Shown: positions 1 to 6,729 of the stretch, piece after piece
Layout: each line of letters begins with the position of its first letter
Position numbering within the stretch: position 1 is the first letter of the stretch
Assembly: GCA_002438845.1 (NCBI GenBank)
Contig: DJRG01000074.1
Span: forward strand, 1 to 12,244
From: Bacteroidales bacterium UBA6366
Lineage (GTDB): Bacteria > Bacteroidota > Bacteroidia > Bacteroidales > UBA932
DNA: 12,244 nucleotides
Direction: 5' to 3'
Translations under genes and position numbers: made by a program
Notes under the pieces: model-generated
Told to the model about the DNA's origin: nothing
The model's input: only the letters and a program-made list of their open reading frames with translations
The model's database searches: none

Positions 1-2
1 AG

Positions 3-68
3 GCTGACCTCGTGAACATCCGCCTTGAGAACATTCCAATCGACCTCAGGTTCGAATTCCAGAAATAA
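3..68 (+). CDS. C-terminal end of an upstream protein (partial, unidentified)
   Basis: This is the only + strand frame open from the window edge to a stop (TAA at 66-68); the other two frames stop within the first 15 bases. It encodes 21 residues, beginning ADLVNIRLENIPI and ending FEFQK. The alternation of polar and hydrophobic residues would suit a beta strand, but 21 residues are too few to name a family. The stop lies 23 bases before the transporter ATG, so the two genes are probably cotranscribed. It could also be chance, since a 21-codon open frame is not rare. Confidence 0.5.
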   Translation, partial: ADLVNIRLENIPIDLRFEFQK

Positions 69-91
69 AATTAATAATCAATACTACTGAA

Positions 92-1543
92 ATGGCTGAA
101 AAGAAATTCAATGTGAAGTACGGTGTACTTCTGCCGATTGTTCTTCTGGTCACACTCTTTTTGTGGTGCGTACCTACCTCTTTCTTTGGCATCGACGCTC
201 TGACCGTTGTGCAGCAGCGTGTGATCGCTCTCTTCGTGTTCGCCGCATTGATGTGGATGTTTGAGATCATCCCTAACTGGGCGACTTCCGTGATGATCAT
301 CGTGGTGGCTCTGCTGACCGTCTCCGACAAGGGGCTCGGTTTCTTCTGCAATCCGGAGTTCGGCCAGTTGGTAAGCTACAAAAAGATAATGTCTTCCTTC
401 GCTGACCCAGTCGTGATGCTGTTCCTCGGTGGATTCGTGCTCGCGATCATGGCTGAAAGATTCGGACTGGACGTCACTTTGGCAAAATCCCTGCTCAGCA
501 TCTTCGGAACTAAGCCTAAGATGGTGCTTCTGGGATTCCTTGTTATCATCTCCGTGTTCTCGATGTTTATGAGCAACACAGCGACCGCTGCCATGATGCT
601 CGCTTTCCTCGCCCCTGTGCTCTCTAAACTTCCGAGCGATGACAAGGGAAAGATCGGTCTCGCGCTCTCAATTCCTATCGCTGCCAACCTTGGTGGTATC
701 GGAACCCCTATCGGAACCCCTCCTAACGCTACTGCGAAGGGTTATCTTGAGCAGGCCGGCATCGATGTATCTTTCGGTGACTGGTGCATTCACATGATAC
801 CTTACGTAATCATCATGATTCTCCTTGCTTGGATTCTCCTCCTTGTTTTCTTCCCTTTCAAGACCCAGAAACTCGTGCTTGAGATCCCTGCGAATGACAA
901 GAAGAAGGATTGGAAGAGCAAGCTTGTGTGGGCTACATTCATCATCACGATTCTCCTCTGGGCAACCGAGCAGCTCCATCACATCAGCTCCAACGTCGTG
1001 GCTTTGATTCCTCTTGGAGTCTTCACCGCCACCGGCCTTTTCGGAAAGGAGGAAATCAAGGAAATCAACTGGTCAGTTCTCTGGCTTGTGGCCGGAGGAT
1101 TCGCCCTCGGCTATCTCCTCCAGGACACCGGTCTTGCCAAGGTTCTCATTACCGCTATCCCATTCGGCTCGATGTCTGTGATTCTGGTATTGGTTGTTGC
1201 AGGTTTCGTCTGCTACTTCCTTTCGAACTTCATCAGCAACTCCGCCACCGCGGCCTTGCTTATCCCGATCCTTATCGTTGTCGCTGAGGGTATGGCTGAT
1301 CCTGCCGCTGCCAACAATGCTGCATTCATTGCTATGGGTGGAACTCAGGCCATGATCATATTCATCGCTGTGTGCGCATCCATCGCCATGCTTTTCCCGA
1401 TCTCCACACCTCCGAACGCCATCGCTGCCTCCACCGGACTTGTCGAGACTAAGGACATGGCAAAGGTTGGTATCATCATCGGTGTGGTTGGATTCATCTT
1501 CGGATTCTTCTGGCTCACCAAGATCTTCCCGTTCGCACAGTAA
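92..1543 (+). CDS. SLC13/DASS-family sodium:anion (dicarboxylate, citrate or sulfate type) symporter
   Basis: The 483-residue, very hydrophobic protein is a predicted inner-membrane secondary transporter of the divalent anion:Na+ symporter (DASS/SLC13) family. It shows the family's inverted-repeat hallmarks: a first SNT motif at 161-163 (MSNTATAAMM) matched by SNS at 382-384 (ISNSATAALL), and two Pro-rich substrate/sodium loops, GTPPN at 208-212 and STPPN at 438-442. In family structures the SNT and TP motifs bind the substrate carboxylates and Na+. The length is typical. The second motif is SNS rather than SNT, a conservative change. Substrate cannot be assigned; C4-dicarboxylates, citrate and sulfate are all possible. 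The ATG at 92 is the first good start and opens a short polar N-terminus before the first membrane segment (about 11-28). No Shine-Dalgarno is visible, as usual in Bacteroidota. Two outer-membrane barrels follow and are likely to serve the same uptake route. Confidence 0.9.
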   Translation: MAEKKFNVKYGVLLPIVLLVTLFLWCVPTSFFGIDALTVVQQRVIALFVFAALMWMFEIIPNWATSVMIIVVALLTVSDKGLGFFCNPEFGQLVSYKKIMSSFADPVVMLFLGGFVLAIMAERFGLDVTLAKSLLSIFGTKPKMVLLGFLVIISVFSMFMSNTATAAMMLAFLAPVLSKLPSDDKGKIGLALSIPIAANLGGIGTPIGTPPNATAKGYLEQAGIDVSFGDWCIHMIPYVIIMILLAWILLLVFFPFKTQKLVLEIPANDKKKDWKSKLVWATFIITILLWATEQLHHISSNVVALIPLGVFTATGLFGKEEIKEINWSVLWLVAGGFALGYLLQDTGLAKVLITAIPFGSMSVILVLVVAGFVCYFLSNFISNSATAALLIPILIVVAEGMADPAAANNAAFIAMGGTQAMIIFIAVCASIAMLFPISTPPNAIAASTGLVETKDMAKVGIIIGVVGFIFGFFWLTKIFPFAQ

Positions 1544-1559
1544 TTATTCAGTGATATCA

Positions 1560-1598
1560 GAGAAGCTGTTTTGGGCTTAGGAACCAAAGCAGCTTCTC
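1560..1598 (+). terminator. Strong hairpin after the symporter gene (terminator or RNA-processing hairpin)
   Basis: The arm at 1560-1574 (GAGAAGCTGTTTTGG) pairs with 1584-1598 over 15 positions, with one T-G wobble (1569/1589) and a 9-base loop. It starts 16 bases after the symporter stop. The sequence that follows (AATTCTTAAAA) is only weakly T-rich, so termination may be partial. That would let the symporter and porin genes share a transcript at different levels. The hairpin is seen directly; its function is inferred. Confidence 0.65.
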
Positions 1599-1628
1599 AA
1601 TTCTTAAAAACAGTTAGTAGTCATTAAA

Positions 1629-2903
1629 ATGAACAAAATCATCACTTCTCTTGCCGCTTTGGCAATGTGCGCCACACTTGCGGCGCAGGAGACGGCTCCA
1701 AAGGTCGGTATTTACGGATTTATCCGTAACTATTACGCGTTCGACACACGTGAGAGCGTGGCCGGAACAGAGGACTTCTTCTATTACCTCCCTAAGGACG
1801 AGAACAAGAAAGGCGATGTCGACCTGAACGAGCAGAGTTCCCTCCGCTATGCGGCCATCACTTCCAGAATCGGGCTCAATGTGACCGGTTATGAATATAA
1901 CGGATTCAAGATGGGAGCGAAGATCGAGACTGACTTCTACAACGGTGTCTCAGGTGTCACCGGAACCGCTGTCCTCCGTCTTCGTCAGGCATACGTCACG
2001 ATCGGAAAGAACGACTGGATGGTGACCGCAGGTCAGGCATGGCATCCAATGGCCGCTGACATGCCTGACGTGTTCTCACTCAACACTGGAGCGCCTTTCG
2101 GACCGTTCAGCCGTACCCCACAGGTGAAACTGGACTATAAGTTCGGCGACGCTCTCTCTTTGACAGGATCCGCCATCTGGCAGATGCAGTACAACTCAGC
2201 CGGCCCTAACGGCGCTTCAGCCAACTACATCAAGTACGGCTGCACCCCTGAAATTTACCTCGGATTGAACTACAAGAACGACAACCTCCTCTTCAGGGCT
2301 GGAGTGAATATGCTCTCCATCAAGCCAAGGAACAACAACGGTACGGTCAAGGTTGATGACCGCATCACCACTTTCACTCCGTTCCTCTACGGACAGTACA
2401 AGAGCGGCCTGTTCTCTGTCAAGGTGAAGACCGTCTTCGCCGAGGCGGGTGAGCATTTCAACCTCAACGGCGGCTACGGAATCTCAGGAGTTAAGTCAGA
2501 CGGTGTAAGTTATGAATATACACCTACCCGCAACTCCTCGACATGGGCCAGCTTCATGTACGGCAAGAAGACCCAGTGGATCCTCTTCGCCGGTTATGTG
2601 AAGAATTTCGGAACCAAGGATGACCTTTACGGAGCCAAGGACGGCTACGCCCCTGCCGCCAACCTCTATTTCAGCAAGAACAGCTTCTCGAACATGAACC
2701 AGATGTACAGGCTCACCCCAACGGTGATCCACAACATCGGTAAGTTCGCGATTGGTCTTGAATATGAGCTCACAAGTGTGCAGTACGGTGACTACAAGAC
2801 AGTCGGCGATGTGAAGTGCATCGGCGCCAACGGTCTTGCCGAGGACAACCTCCACTGGATCACCAACCACCGTATCCAGGCTCTTGTAAAGTTTACTTTC
2901 TAG
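1629..2903 (+). CDS. Outer-membrane beta-barrel (porin-like) protein, first of a tandem pair
   Basis: The product has 424 residues. Residues 1-19 form a Sec signal peptide (MNKIITSLAALAMCATLAAQ with likely cleavage after an AAQ-type site). The mature part is rich in aromatic, amphipathic strands with Gly/Asn turns, and it ends in FTF, the terminal Phe expected for BAM-dependent barrel insertion. Landmarks shared with the next gene are YGF.R near residue 29, the pair R.G.N.TG and K.ETDF in the first third, GQAWHPM near 136, and a GP.G.SA.Y.KYG turn near 196. It probably forms a channel in the outer membrane. Its position after an anion symporter suggests it admits that symporter's substrate, but no sequence feature fixes selectivity. 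I do not recognise a named family beyond 'porin'. The ATG at 1629 sits directly before the signal peptide. Confidence 0.82.
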   Translation: MNKIITSLAALAMCATLAAQETAPKVGIYGFIRNYYAFDTRESVAGTEDFFYYLPKDENKKGDVDLNEQSSLRYAAITSRIGLNVTGYEYNGFKMGAKIETDFYNGVSGVTGTAVLRLRQAYVTIGKNDWMVTAGQAWHPMAADMPDVFSLNTGAPFGPFSRTPQVKLDYKFGDALSLTGSAIWQMQYNSAGPNGASANYIKYGCTPEIYLGLNYKNDNLLFRAGVNMLSIKPRNNNGTVKVDDRITTFTPFLYGQYKSGLFSVKVKTVFAEAGEHFNLNGGYGISGVKSDGVSYEYTPTRNSSTWASFMYGKKTQWILFAGYVKNFGTKDDLYGAKDGYAPAANLYFSKNSFSNMNQMYRLTPTVIHNIGKFAIGLEYELTSVQYGDYKTVGDVKCIGANGLAEDNLHWITNHRIQALVKFTF

Positions 2904-2952
2904 TTGGATTTTTCGAGTCGAGGCTGTCGGTCTTGACATAAGACATGATGAT

Positions 2953-4272
2953 ATGAAAAGGACACTCACAACGCTGGCTTTGGCTTTGTCCATGTCGCTC
3001 TTCTCTTTACCGTCTGACGCCCAAAGTCATCTGGTAAAACTCACTAATCATCTTGAGCCTTATGGCTTTTTCCGCACAAGCGCGGCGTTCGACGCCCGCG
3101 AGGTCAAGACCGACTCCGAAGACTTGTTCTATTCCCTGCCTTACGACAGCGAACTCAACGGCAACGGCTACGACATCTGGTACAATCCGTCCTTGAAGAT
3201 GTCGGCGTTGACAACTCGTCTGGGCTTCAACCTCACGGGCTTCCGCTACGGGGCCTTGAATGTGACCGGAAAGCTTGAGACGGATTTCTCTATTGTCAGC
3301 AAAGGAGCGTCGTCCATTCATTTGAGGGAGGCCTATCTGAATTTCGGTTGGAACGATCTTGGCGGGATCGTCGGCTCCGTCGATGTCAAGGTCGGGCAAG
3401 CATGGCATCCGATGTCTCTTGACATGCCTTGCACGATTGGCTACGAGGCCGGTTCTCCGTTCAATCCGTATGCAAGAAGTCCTCAGCTGATGGCAGGAGT
3501 CTCTTTCCTTGAGAATTTCACATTCACTGCCGGGGTCTTGTATCCGATGGAGTTTAGTCCGACCGGGCCTCTGGGACCTTCGGCCGATTATGTCAAGTAC
3601 GGCCTTGTCCCTGAGCTATATGCTGGACTTGGGTTTTCTACTGGACATTTTAAGGCTAAGGCCGGAGTCGATTTCCTCAGCCTTAAACCACGCTGGCGCA
3701 CCCTTGCCGACAGCTATTACTTCAACAAGGGCTCTGCCGTCAAGGACCGTCTTTCGATGATCAGTCCGATGCTCTTCGCTGAATATTCGAAAGGCATTCT
3801 CAAGGTCAACGCCAAGGCTGTCCTTGCCTCTGGAGGTGACCATCTCCGTCTTTTGGGAGGCTACGCCCTTTGTGACAGAACCGATCCTTTGGACTACAAG
3901 TACACTCCTTTGCGTTCTGTCACCGCATTTGTGTCCGGCTCTTACGGCGAACAATGGCAGTTCCTGTTCATGGCCGGTGGGATGAGGGCCCTTGGCTCCA
4001 CCCATGACCTTCTTACCGACAGTGAGACCGGTGCCGTGGTGTTGGACAACATCTACTACTACGAGGGTGGCTTCAAGAATGTCCGCAATGTGGCCCGCGT
4101 TGTGCCTGCCGTTGCCTTCAATCTGGACAGACTCACGGTCGCGCTCGAGTACAACGGCACCTGCGTGTGGTATGGCGACATCAATTCCTTGAGTTTGAGG
4201 GGGCTTGCAGTCAACAACAGCCATACAATCATAAGCCACCGCATCTTGGGAGTGGTCAAATACTCATTCTAA
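2953..4272 (+). CDS. Outer-membrane beta-barrel (porin-like) protein, paralogue of the preceding gene
   Basis: The product has 439 residues, with a signal peptide of about 23 residues (MKRTLTTLALALSMSLFSLP, cleavage near SDAQ) and a terminal YSF. It aligns with the upstream protein over its whole length. Matched pairs include YGFFRTSAAFDARE versus YGFIRNYYAFDTRE, EDLFYSLP versus EDFFYYLP, KLETDF versus KIETDF, GQAWHPMSLDMP versus GQAWHPMAADMP, and ADYVKYGLVPELY versus ANYIKYGCTPEIY. The two are therefore a tandem duplication that has since diverged considerably. The gap between them is only 49 bases with no convincing terminator, so they are probably cotranscribed. The divergence suggests different substrate preference or different expression rather than a recent copy. 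The start at 2953 is the ATG that leads straight into the signal peptide; the ATG at 2945 is in another frame. Confidence 0.82.
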   Translation: MKRTLTTLALALSMSLFSLPSDAQSHLVKLTNHLEPYGFFRTSAAFDAREVKTDSEDLFYSLPYDSELNGNGYDIWYNPSLKMSALTTRLGFNLTGFRYGALNVTGKLETDFSIVSKGASSIHLREAYLNFGWNDLGGIVGSVDVKVGQAWHPMSLDMPCTIGYEAGSPFNPYARSPQLMAGVSFLENFTFTAGVLYPMEFSPTGPLGPSADYVKYGLVPELYAGLGFSTGHFKAKAGVDFLSLKPRWRTLADSYYFNKGSAVKDRLSMISPMLFAEYSKGILKVNAKAVLASGGDHLRLLGGYALCDRTDPLDYKYTPLRSVTAFVSGSYGEQWQFLFMAGGMRALGSTHDLLTDSETGAVVLDNIYYYEGGFKNVRNVARVVPAVAFNLDRLTVALEYNGTCVWYGDINSLSLRGLAVNNSHTIISHRILGVVKYSF

Positions 4273-4293
4273 GAATATATTCGTGAATATTCT
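4272..4293. promoter_or_regulatory. Inverted repeat AGAATAT / ATATTCT upstream of the his promoter
   Basis: Perfect 7-base arms (AGAATAT at 4272-4278, ATATTCT at 4287-4293) flank an 8-base spacer. The repeat overlaps the last base of the porin stop codon and ends 12 bases before the putative -33 element of his. There is no T-run after it, so it is a poor terminator. It could be an operator for an unknown regulator. A further GAATAT (4316-4321) lies inside the promoter spacer. Confidence 0.4.
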
Positions 4294-4305
4294 GTCAAAA
4301 ATCTC

Positions 4306-4335
4306 TTGCATTTAAGAATATTTTTCCGATATTTG
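4306..4335 (+). promoter_or_regulatory. Predicted Bacteroides-type promoter of the his operon
   Basis: TTG at 4306-4308 and GATATTTG at 4328-4335 fit the Bacteroidota consensus (-33 TTTG, -7 TAnnTTTG) with a 19-base spacer and one mismatch in the -7 box. This would start transcription at about 4341-4344, only some 10 bases before the leader-peptide ATG, which is the geometry expected for an attenuated operon. The match was made by eye to a known consensus; no transcript data are available. Confidence 0.6.
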
Positions 4336-4353
4336 TCCCGTTGAACAGATAGA

Positions 4354-4410
4354 ATGAGACAGTTTAATCATATCCACCTACATCTTCATCACCGCTTCAT
4401 ACGGGGGTGA
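4354..4410 (+). CDS. hisL: his operon leader peptide
   Basis: An 18-codon reading frame encodes MRQFNHIHLHLHHRFIRG and stops at TGA (4408-4410). Five of the eight residues 6-13 are histidine (CAT 4369, CAC 4375, CAT 4381, CAT 4387, CAC 4390). It lies between a plausible promoter and an intrinsic terminator, directly before hisG. This is the arrangement of leader peptides that sense charged tRNA-His by ribosome stalling; the enterobacterial his leader has a run of seven His codons. Here the histidines alternate with Ile and Leu, so the run is interrupted. The peptide is expected to act only through its translation. No Shine-Dalgarno is visible, which is normal for this phylum. Chance is unlikely given both the His density and the position. 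Confidence 0.88.
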   Translation: MRQFNHIHLHLHHRFIRG

Positions 4411-4465
4411 GTTTGCCGTGGGTATCTGTTTGTTTTGAGGGATATTTAAGTCAAGGCTCGCTTCC
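4370..4465 (+). promoter_or_regulatory. Predicted alternative RNA pairings of the his attenuator
   Basis: Three pairings can be drawn by hand. (a) ATATCCAC (4370-4377, within the His codons) pairs with GTGGGTAT (4418-4425), 8 positions with one wobble. (b) Inside it, TCACC (4389-4393) pairs with GGTGA (4406-4410, the leader stop). (c) GGGGGTGAGTT (4403-4413) can pair with GGCTCGCTTCC (4455-4465), the 5' arm of the terminator, over 11 positions with five wobbles. A ribosome stalled on early His codons would block (a), leaving 4403-4413 free to form (c) and prevent termination. A ribosome that reaches the stop would cover 4403-4413 and allow termination. Pairing (c) is wobble-rich, so its role as antiterminator is an inference. 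Confidence 0.55.
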
Positions 4466-4489
4466 GTTTTCGGTGGCGGGCCTTTTTTT
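4453..4489 (+). terminator. his attenuator (intrinsic terminator)
   Basis: The arm AAGGCTCGC (4453-4461) pairs with GCGGGCCTT (4476-4484) with one T-G wobble. An inner CCG/CGG stem closes on a TTTT loop (4467-4470), and the 3' arm runs into seven T's (4483-4489). It lies 66 bases before the hisG start and after the His-rich leader peptide, so it is placed to terminate transcription before the operon when histidine is plentiful. Confidence 0.88.
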
Positions 4490-4490
4490 C

Positions 4491-4515
4491 GGTCACTGAG
4501 CTTGTCGAAGTGACC
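4491..4515 (+). repeat. Palindromic repeat, copy 1 (between attenuator and hisG)
   Basis: Perfect 7-base arms GGTCACT and AGTGACC flank the 11-base core GAGCTTGTCGA. The element follows the attenuator T-run by one base and ends 39 bases before the hisG ATG. Two more copies with core GAGCCTGTCGA lie at 7763 and 10155 in the same orientation. In read-through transcripts it would form a hairpin in the hisG 5' leader. Confidence 0.85.
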
Positions 4516-4554
4516 TTTACGAATGAGAAGAAATTAAATAAAAACGAACGACAA

Positions 4555-5406
4555 ATGTTAAGAATCGCAATTCAGGCCAAAGGCCGTCTAAGTGATGAAA
4601 GCCTTGCACTCCTGCGTGAGGCGGGAATCGAGGTGGATGACAGCAAGCGGAAGTTCCTGTCAAGGTCCAGCAGCTTCCCCGTGGAGATCCTCTACCTGCG
4701 GGACGATGACATTCCGCAGGCAGTGGCCCAAGGGGTCGCGGATCTGGGAATCGTAGGTTACAACGAGGTGTGCGAGAGGGGAGAGGCTGTGGAGATAGTA
4801 GACCGTCTCGGATTCGGAGAATGCCGGATCTCCTTGGCCATCCCCAAGACCGAGGAGTATTCCGGATTAGAGTATTTCAACGGCAAGCGGATCGCCACGT
4901 CTTATCCGAATATCTTGGATAAATTCTTGAAAGATAAAGGAATAAACGCAAAGATCAACGTTATCGCCGGCTCTGTTGAGATCGCCCCGACTGTCGGTAT
5001 GAGCGATGCGATCTTCGACATAGTGTCTTCGGGCGGAACCTTGGTCAGCAACGGTTTGAAGGAGGTGGAGAAGGTTGTGTTCTCGGAGGCGGTTCTCATC
5101 TCAGGCGGCAATCTGTCCGAGGATAAGGCCAAACTTCTGGAACAGATCAAGTTTCGCTTCAATGCTGTCAGGGACAGCAGAGGGAAGAAGTACCTTCTGA
5201 TGAACATTCCGAATGACAGGATCGAAGAGGCGATCAGGATTGTTCCGGCGATGAGGAGCCCAACGGTTCTTCCGCTTGCCCAGAGTGGTTGGTCTTCGCT
5301 GCACTCCGTTGTGGACGAGAGTGTCTTGTGGGAGAAGATAGAGAGCCTGAAGGAGATTGGTGCGGAAGGGATCCTTGTGCTTTCCGTGGAGAAGATGGTT
5401 TTGTAG
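4555..5406 (+). CDS. hisG: ATP phosphoribosyltransferase, long form
   Basis: HisG catalyses the first step of histidine synthesis, PRPP + ATP to phosphoribosyl-ATP. The 283-residue length and a C-terminal PII-like domain (about 205-283, with NIPNDRIEEAIRIVPAM and SPTVLPLAQSGWSSLHSVVDE) identify the long form. In that form this domain binds histidine for feedback inhibition, and the enzyme does not need HisZ. The catalytic part opens with MLRIAIQAKGRLS and contains DLGIVGYNEV (63-72), RIATSYPNI (112-120) and the PRPP-binding stretch DIVSSGGTLVSNGL (155-168). I chose ATG 4555 because the family's conserved N-terminus begins there. An in-frame GTG at 4510 would add 15 residues, but it lies inside the palindromic repeat and adds an atypical Lys/Asn-rich tail. 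It is the first enzyme gene after the attenuator, followed by hisD after 24 bases, so the pathway appears controlled both by attenuation and by enzyme feedback. Confidence 0.96.
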   Translation: MLRIAIQAKGRLSDESLALLREAGIEVDDSKRKFLSRSSSFPVEILYLRDDDIPQAVAQGVADLGIVGYNEVCERGEAVEIVDRLGFGECRISLAIPKTEEYSGLEYFNGKRIATSYPNILDKFLKDKGINAKINVIAGSVEIAPTVGMSDAIFDIVSSGGTLVSNGLKEVEKVVFSEAVLISGGNLSEDKAKLLEQIKFRFNAVRDSRGKKYLLMNIPNDRIEEAIRIVPAMRSPTVLPLAQSGWSSLHSVVDESVLWEKIESLKEIGAEGILVLSVEKMVL

Positions 5407-5430
5407 CGTTGAATATTTATTCATTGATCT

Positions 5431-6729
5431 ATGACGAATAAATTCATAACCCCTCCACGGACCGAATGGTCAAAATTAACCGCCAGGGCCAGCGAAAGCG
5501 ACCAGGACATAGAGACCAGCGTCAGAGCCACTCTTGAATATGTCCGTACAAAAGGCGATCAAGCCCTTCTGGACCTGGAATCAAGGTACGATGCTGTTGA
5601 GTTCTCTTCTGCTGAAGCCTTGAGGGTCAGCGAAAAAGAGATAGAGGAGGCAGCCGCTTCGGTTCCGCGGGACTTGAAAGACGCCATCGCCCAGGCATAT
5701 TCAAACATCAAGAGATTTCATGAGGCGCAGATGCCGGAGACTGTCAAGGTTGAGACCTCGCCGGGAGTGACATGCGTGCAGAAGGCCGTGCCGATCCGCA
5801 GGGTTGGTCTTTATGTTCCCGGTGGACGCGCACCCTTGTTCTCGACCGTGCTGATGCTGGCCATCCCTGCACAGGTCGCTGGCTGCCAGGGGATTGTCCT
5901 TTGCACGCCTCCCGGCAAAGACGGAAATGCAAACAAGACCATTGTCTATGCCGCTACTGTCTGCGGTGTCAGGAATATATTCAAAATCGGCGGGGCACAG
6001 GCTATCGCGGCGATGGCTTATGGGACTCGGACGCTTGCCAAATGTGACAAGATCTTCGGACCCGGAAACCGCTATGTGATGAAGGCCAAGCAGATGGTCG
6101 GGCTGTCTGTCACGGCCATCGACATGCCTGCCGGGCCTTCTGAGGTGATGGTACTGGCTGATGATACGGCCGTTCCTGATTTCGTCGCCGCTGACTTCCT
6201 CTCGCAGTCGGAACACGGGCCGGACAGCCAGTCGGTTCTGGTCTGCACCTCGGAGGCGATAGCGGATGCCGTGGCGGAGTCCATCGCAAGGCAGAGCGCA
6301 AGGCTCAAGCGTGGTGAAATCATCGCCAAGGCGCTGGAGAATAGCCGGATTGTTGTCTTGCGGGGTCGTGACGAAGTCATCGATTTCGCTAATGAATATG
6401 CTCCCGAGCATCTGATCGTCTCAATGGCTGATCCGTGGGAAATTGCGGACAGGGTCGTTGCCGCTGGCAGCATATTCATTGGCAATTATTCTCCAGAAAG
6501 TGCGGGGGACTATGCTTCTGGTACCAATCACACCCTTCCGACGAGTGGTTGGGCGCACTCTTTCAGCGGGTTGAATCTGGATGCTTTCATGAGGAAGATG
6601 ACGATCCAGGAACTCTCTTGCGAGGGGTTGGCTGACTTGGGCGATACAATCCGCTCTATGGCTCTTGCCGAGGGGCTTGACGCTCATGCCGCCGCGGTTG
6701 ATGTTAGACTCAAAAATAATCAGTCATGA
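5431..6729 (+). CDS. hisD: Histidinol dehydrogenase
   Basis: HisD is a cytosolic zinc enzyme that carries out the last two steps, L-histidinol to histidinal to L-histidine, with two NAD+. The 432-residue product has every key residue at the E. coli numbering: zinc ligands Gln259 and His262 (FLSQSEHG), Asp360 (SPESAGDYASG) and His419 (EGLDAHA), and the catalytic pair Glu326-His327 (NEYAPEHLIV). Other signatures are VPGGRAPLFSTV (129-140), KIGGAQAIAAMAYGT (185-199) and FGPGNRYV (209-216). No truncation or substitution is visible. Its TGA overlaps the ATG of the next gene (ATGA at 6726-6729), which indicates translational coupling. Confidence 0.97.
   Translation: MTNKFITPPRTEWSKLTARASESDQDIETSVRATLEYVRTKGDQALLDLESRYDAVEFSSAEALRVSEKEIEEAAASVPRDLKDAIAQAYSNIKRFHEAQMPETVKVETSPGVTCVQKAVPIRRVGLYVPGGRAPLFSTVLMLAIPAQVAGCQGIVLCTPPGKDGNANKTIVYAATVCGVRNIFKIGGAQAIAAMAYGTRTLAKCDKIFGPGNRYVMKAKQMVGLSVTAIDMPAGPSEVMVLADDTAVPDFVAADFLSQSEHGPDSQSVLVCTSEAIADAVAESIARQSARLKRGEIIAKALENSRIVVLRGRDEVIDFANEYAPEHLIVSMADPWEIADRVVAAGSIFIGNYSPESAGDYASGTNHTLPTSGWAHSFSGLNLDAFMRKMTIQELSCEGLADLGDTIRSMALAEGLDAHAAAVDVRLKNNQS

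Noticed and set aside
2920..2930. Possible decayed fourth copy of the palindrome (GAGGCTGTCGG) between the porins
   Set aside because: Two mismatches in the 11-base core and no complementary arms around it; chance is a sufficient explanation.
2930..2944. Small hairpin GTCTT/AAGAC just before the second porin
   Set aside because: Five base pairs without a T-tract, a common chance occurrence; no function supported.
3616..4239. 207-codon minus-strand frame opposite the second porin
   Set aside because: The sense strand encodes a full barrel with a clear paralogue next door; the antisense frame is a codon-bias artefact.
4510..4554. N-terminal extension of HisG from a GTG start
   Set aside because: The GTG is within the palindromic repeat and the extension is Lys/Asn-rich and atypical; MLRIAIQAKGRLS from 4555 matches the family start.
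5701..6411. 236-codon minus-strand frame opposite hisD
   Set aside because: HisD is intact with all catalytic residues at canonical positions; the antisense frame has no recognisable features.
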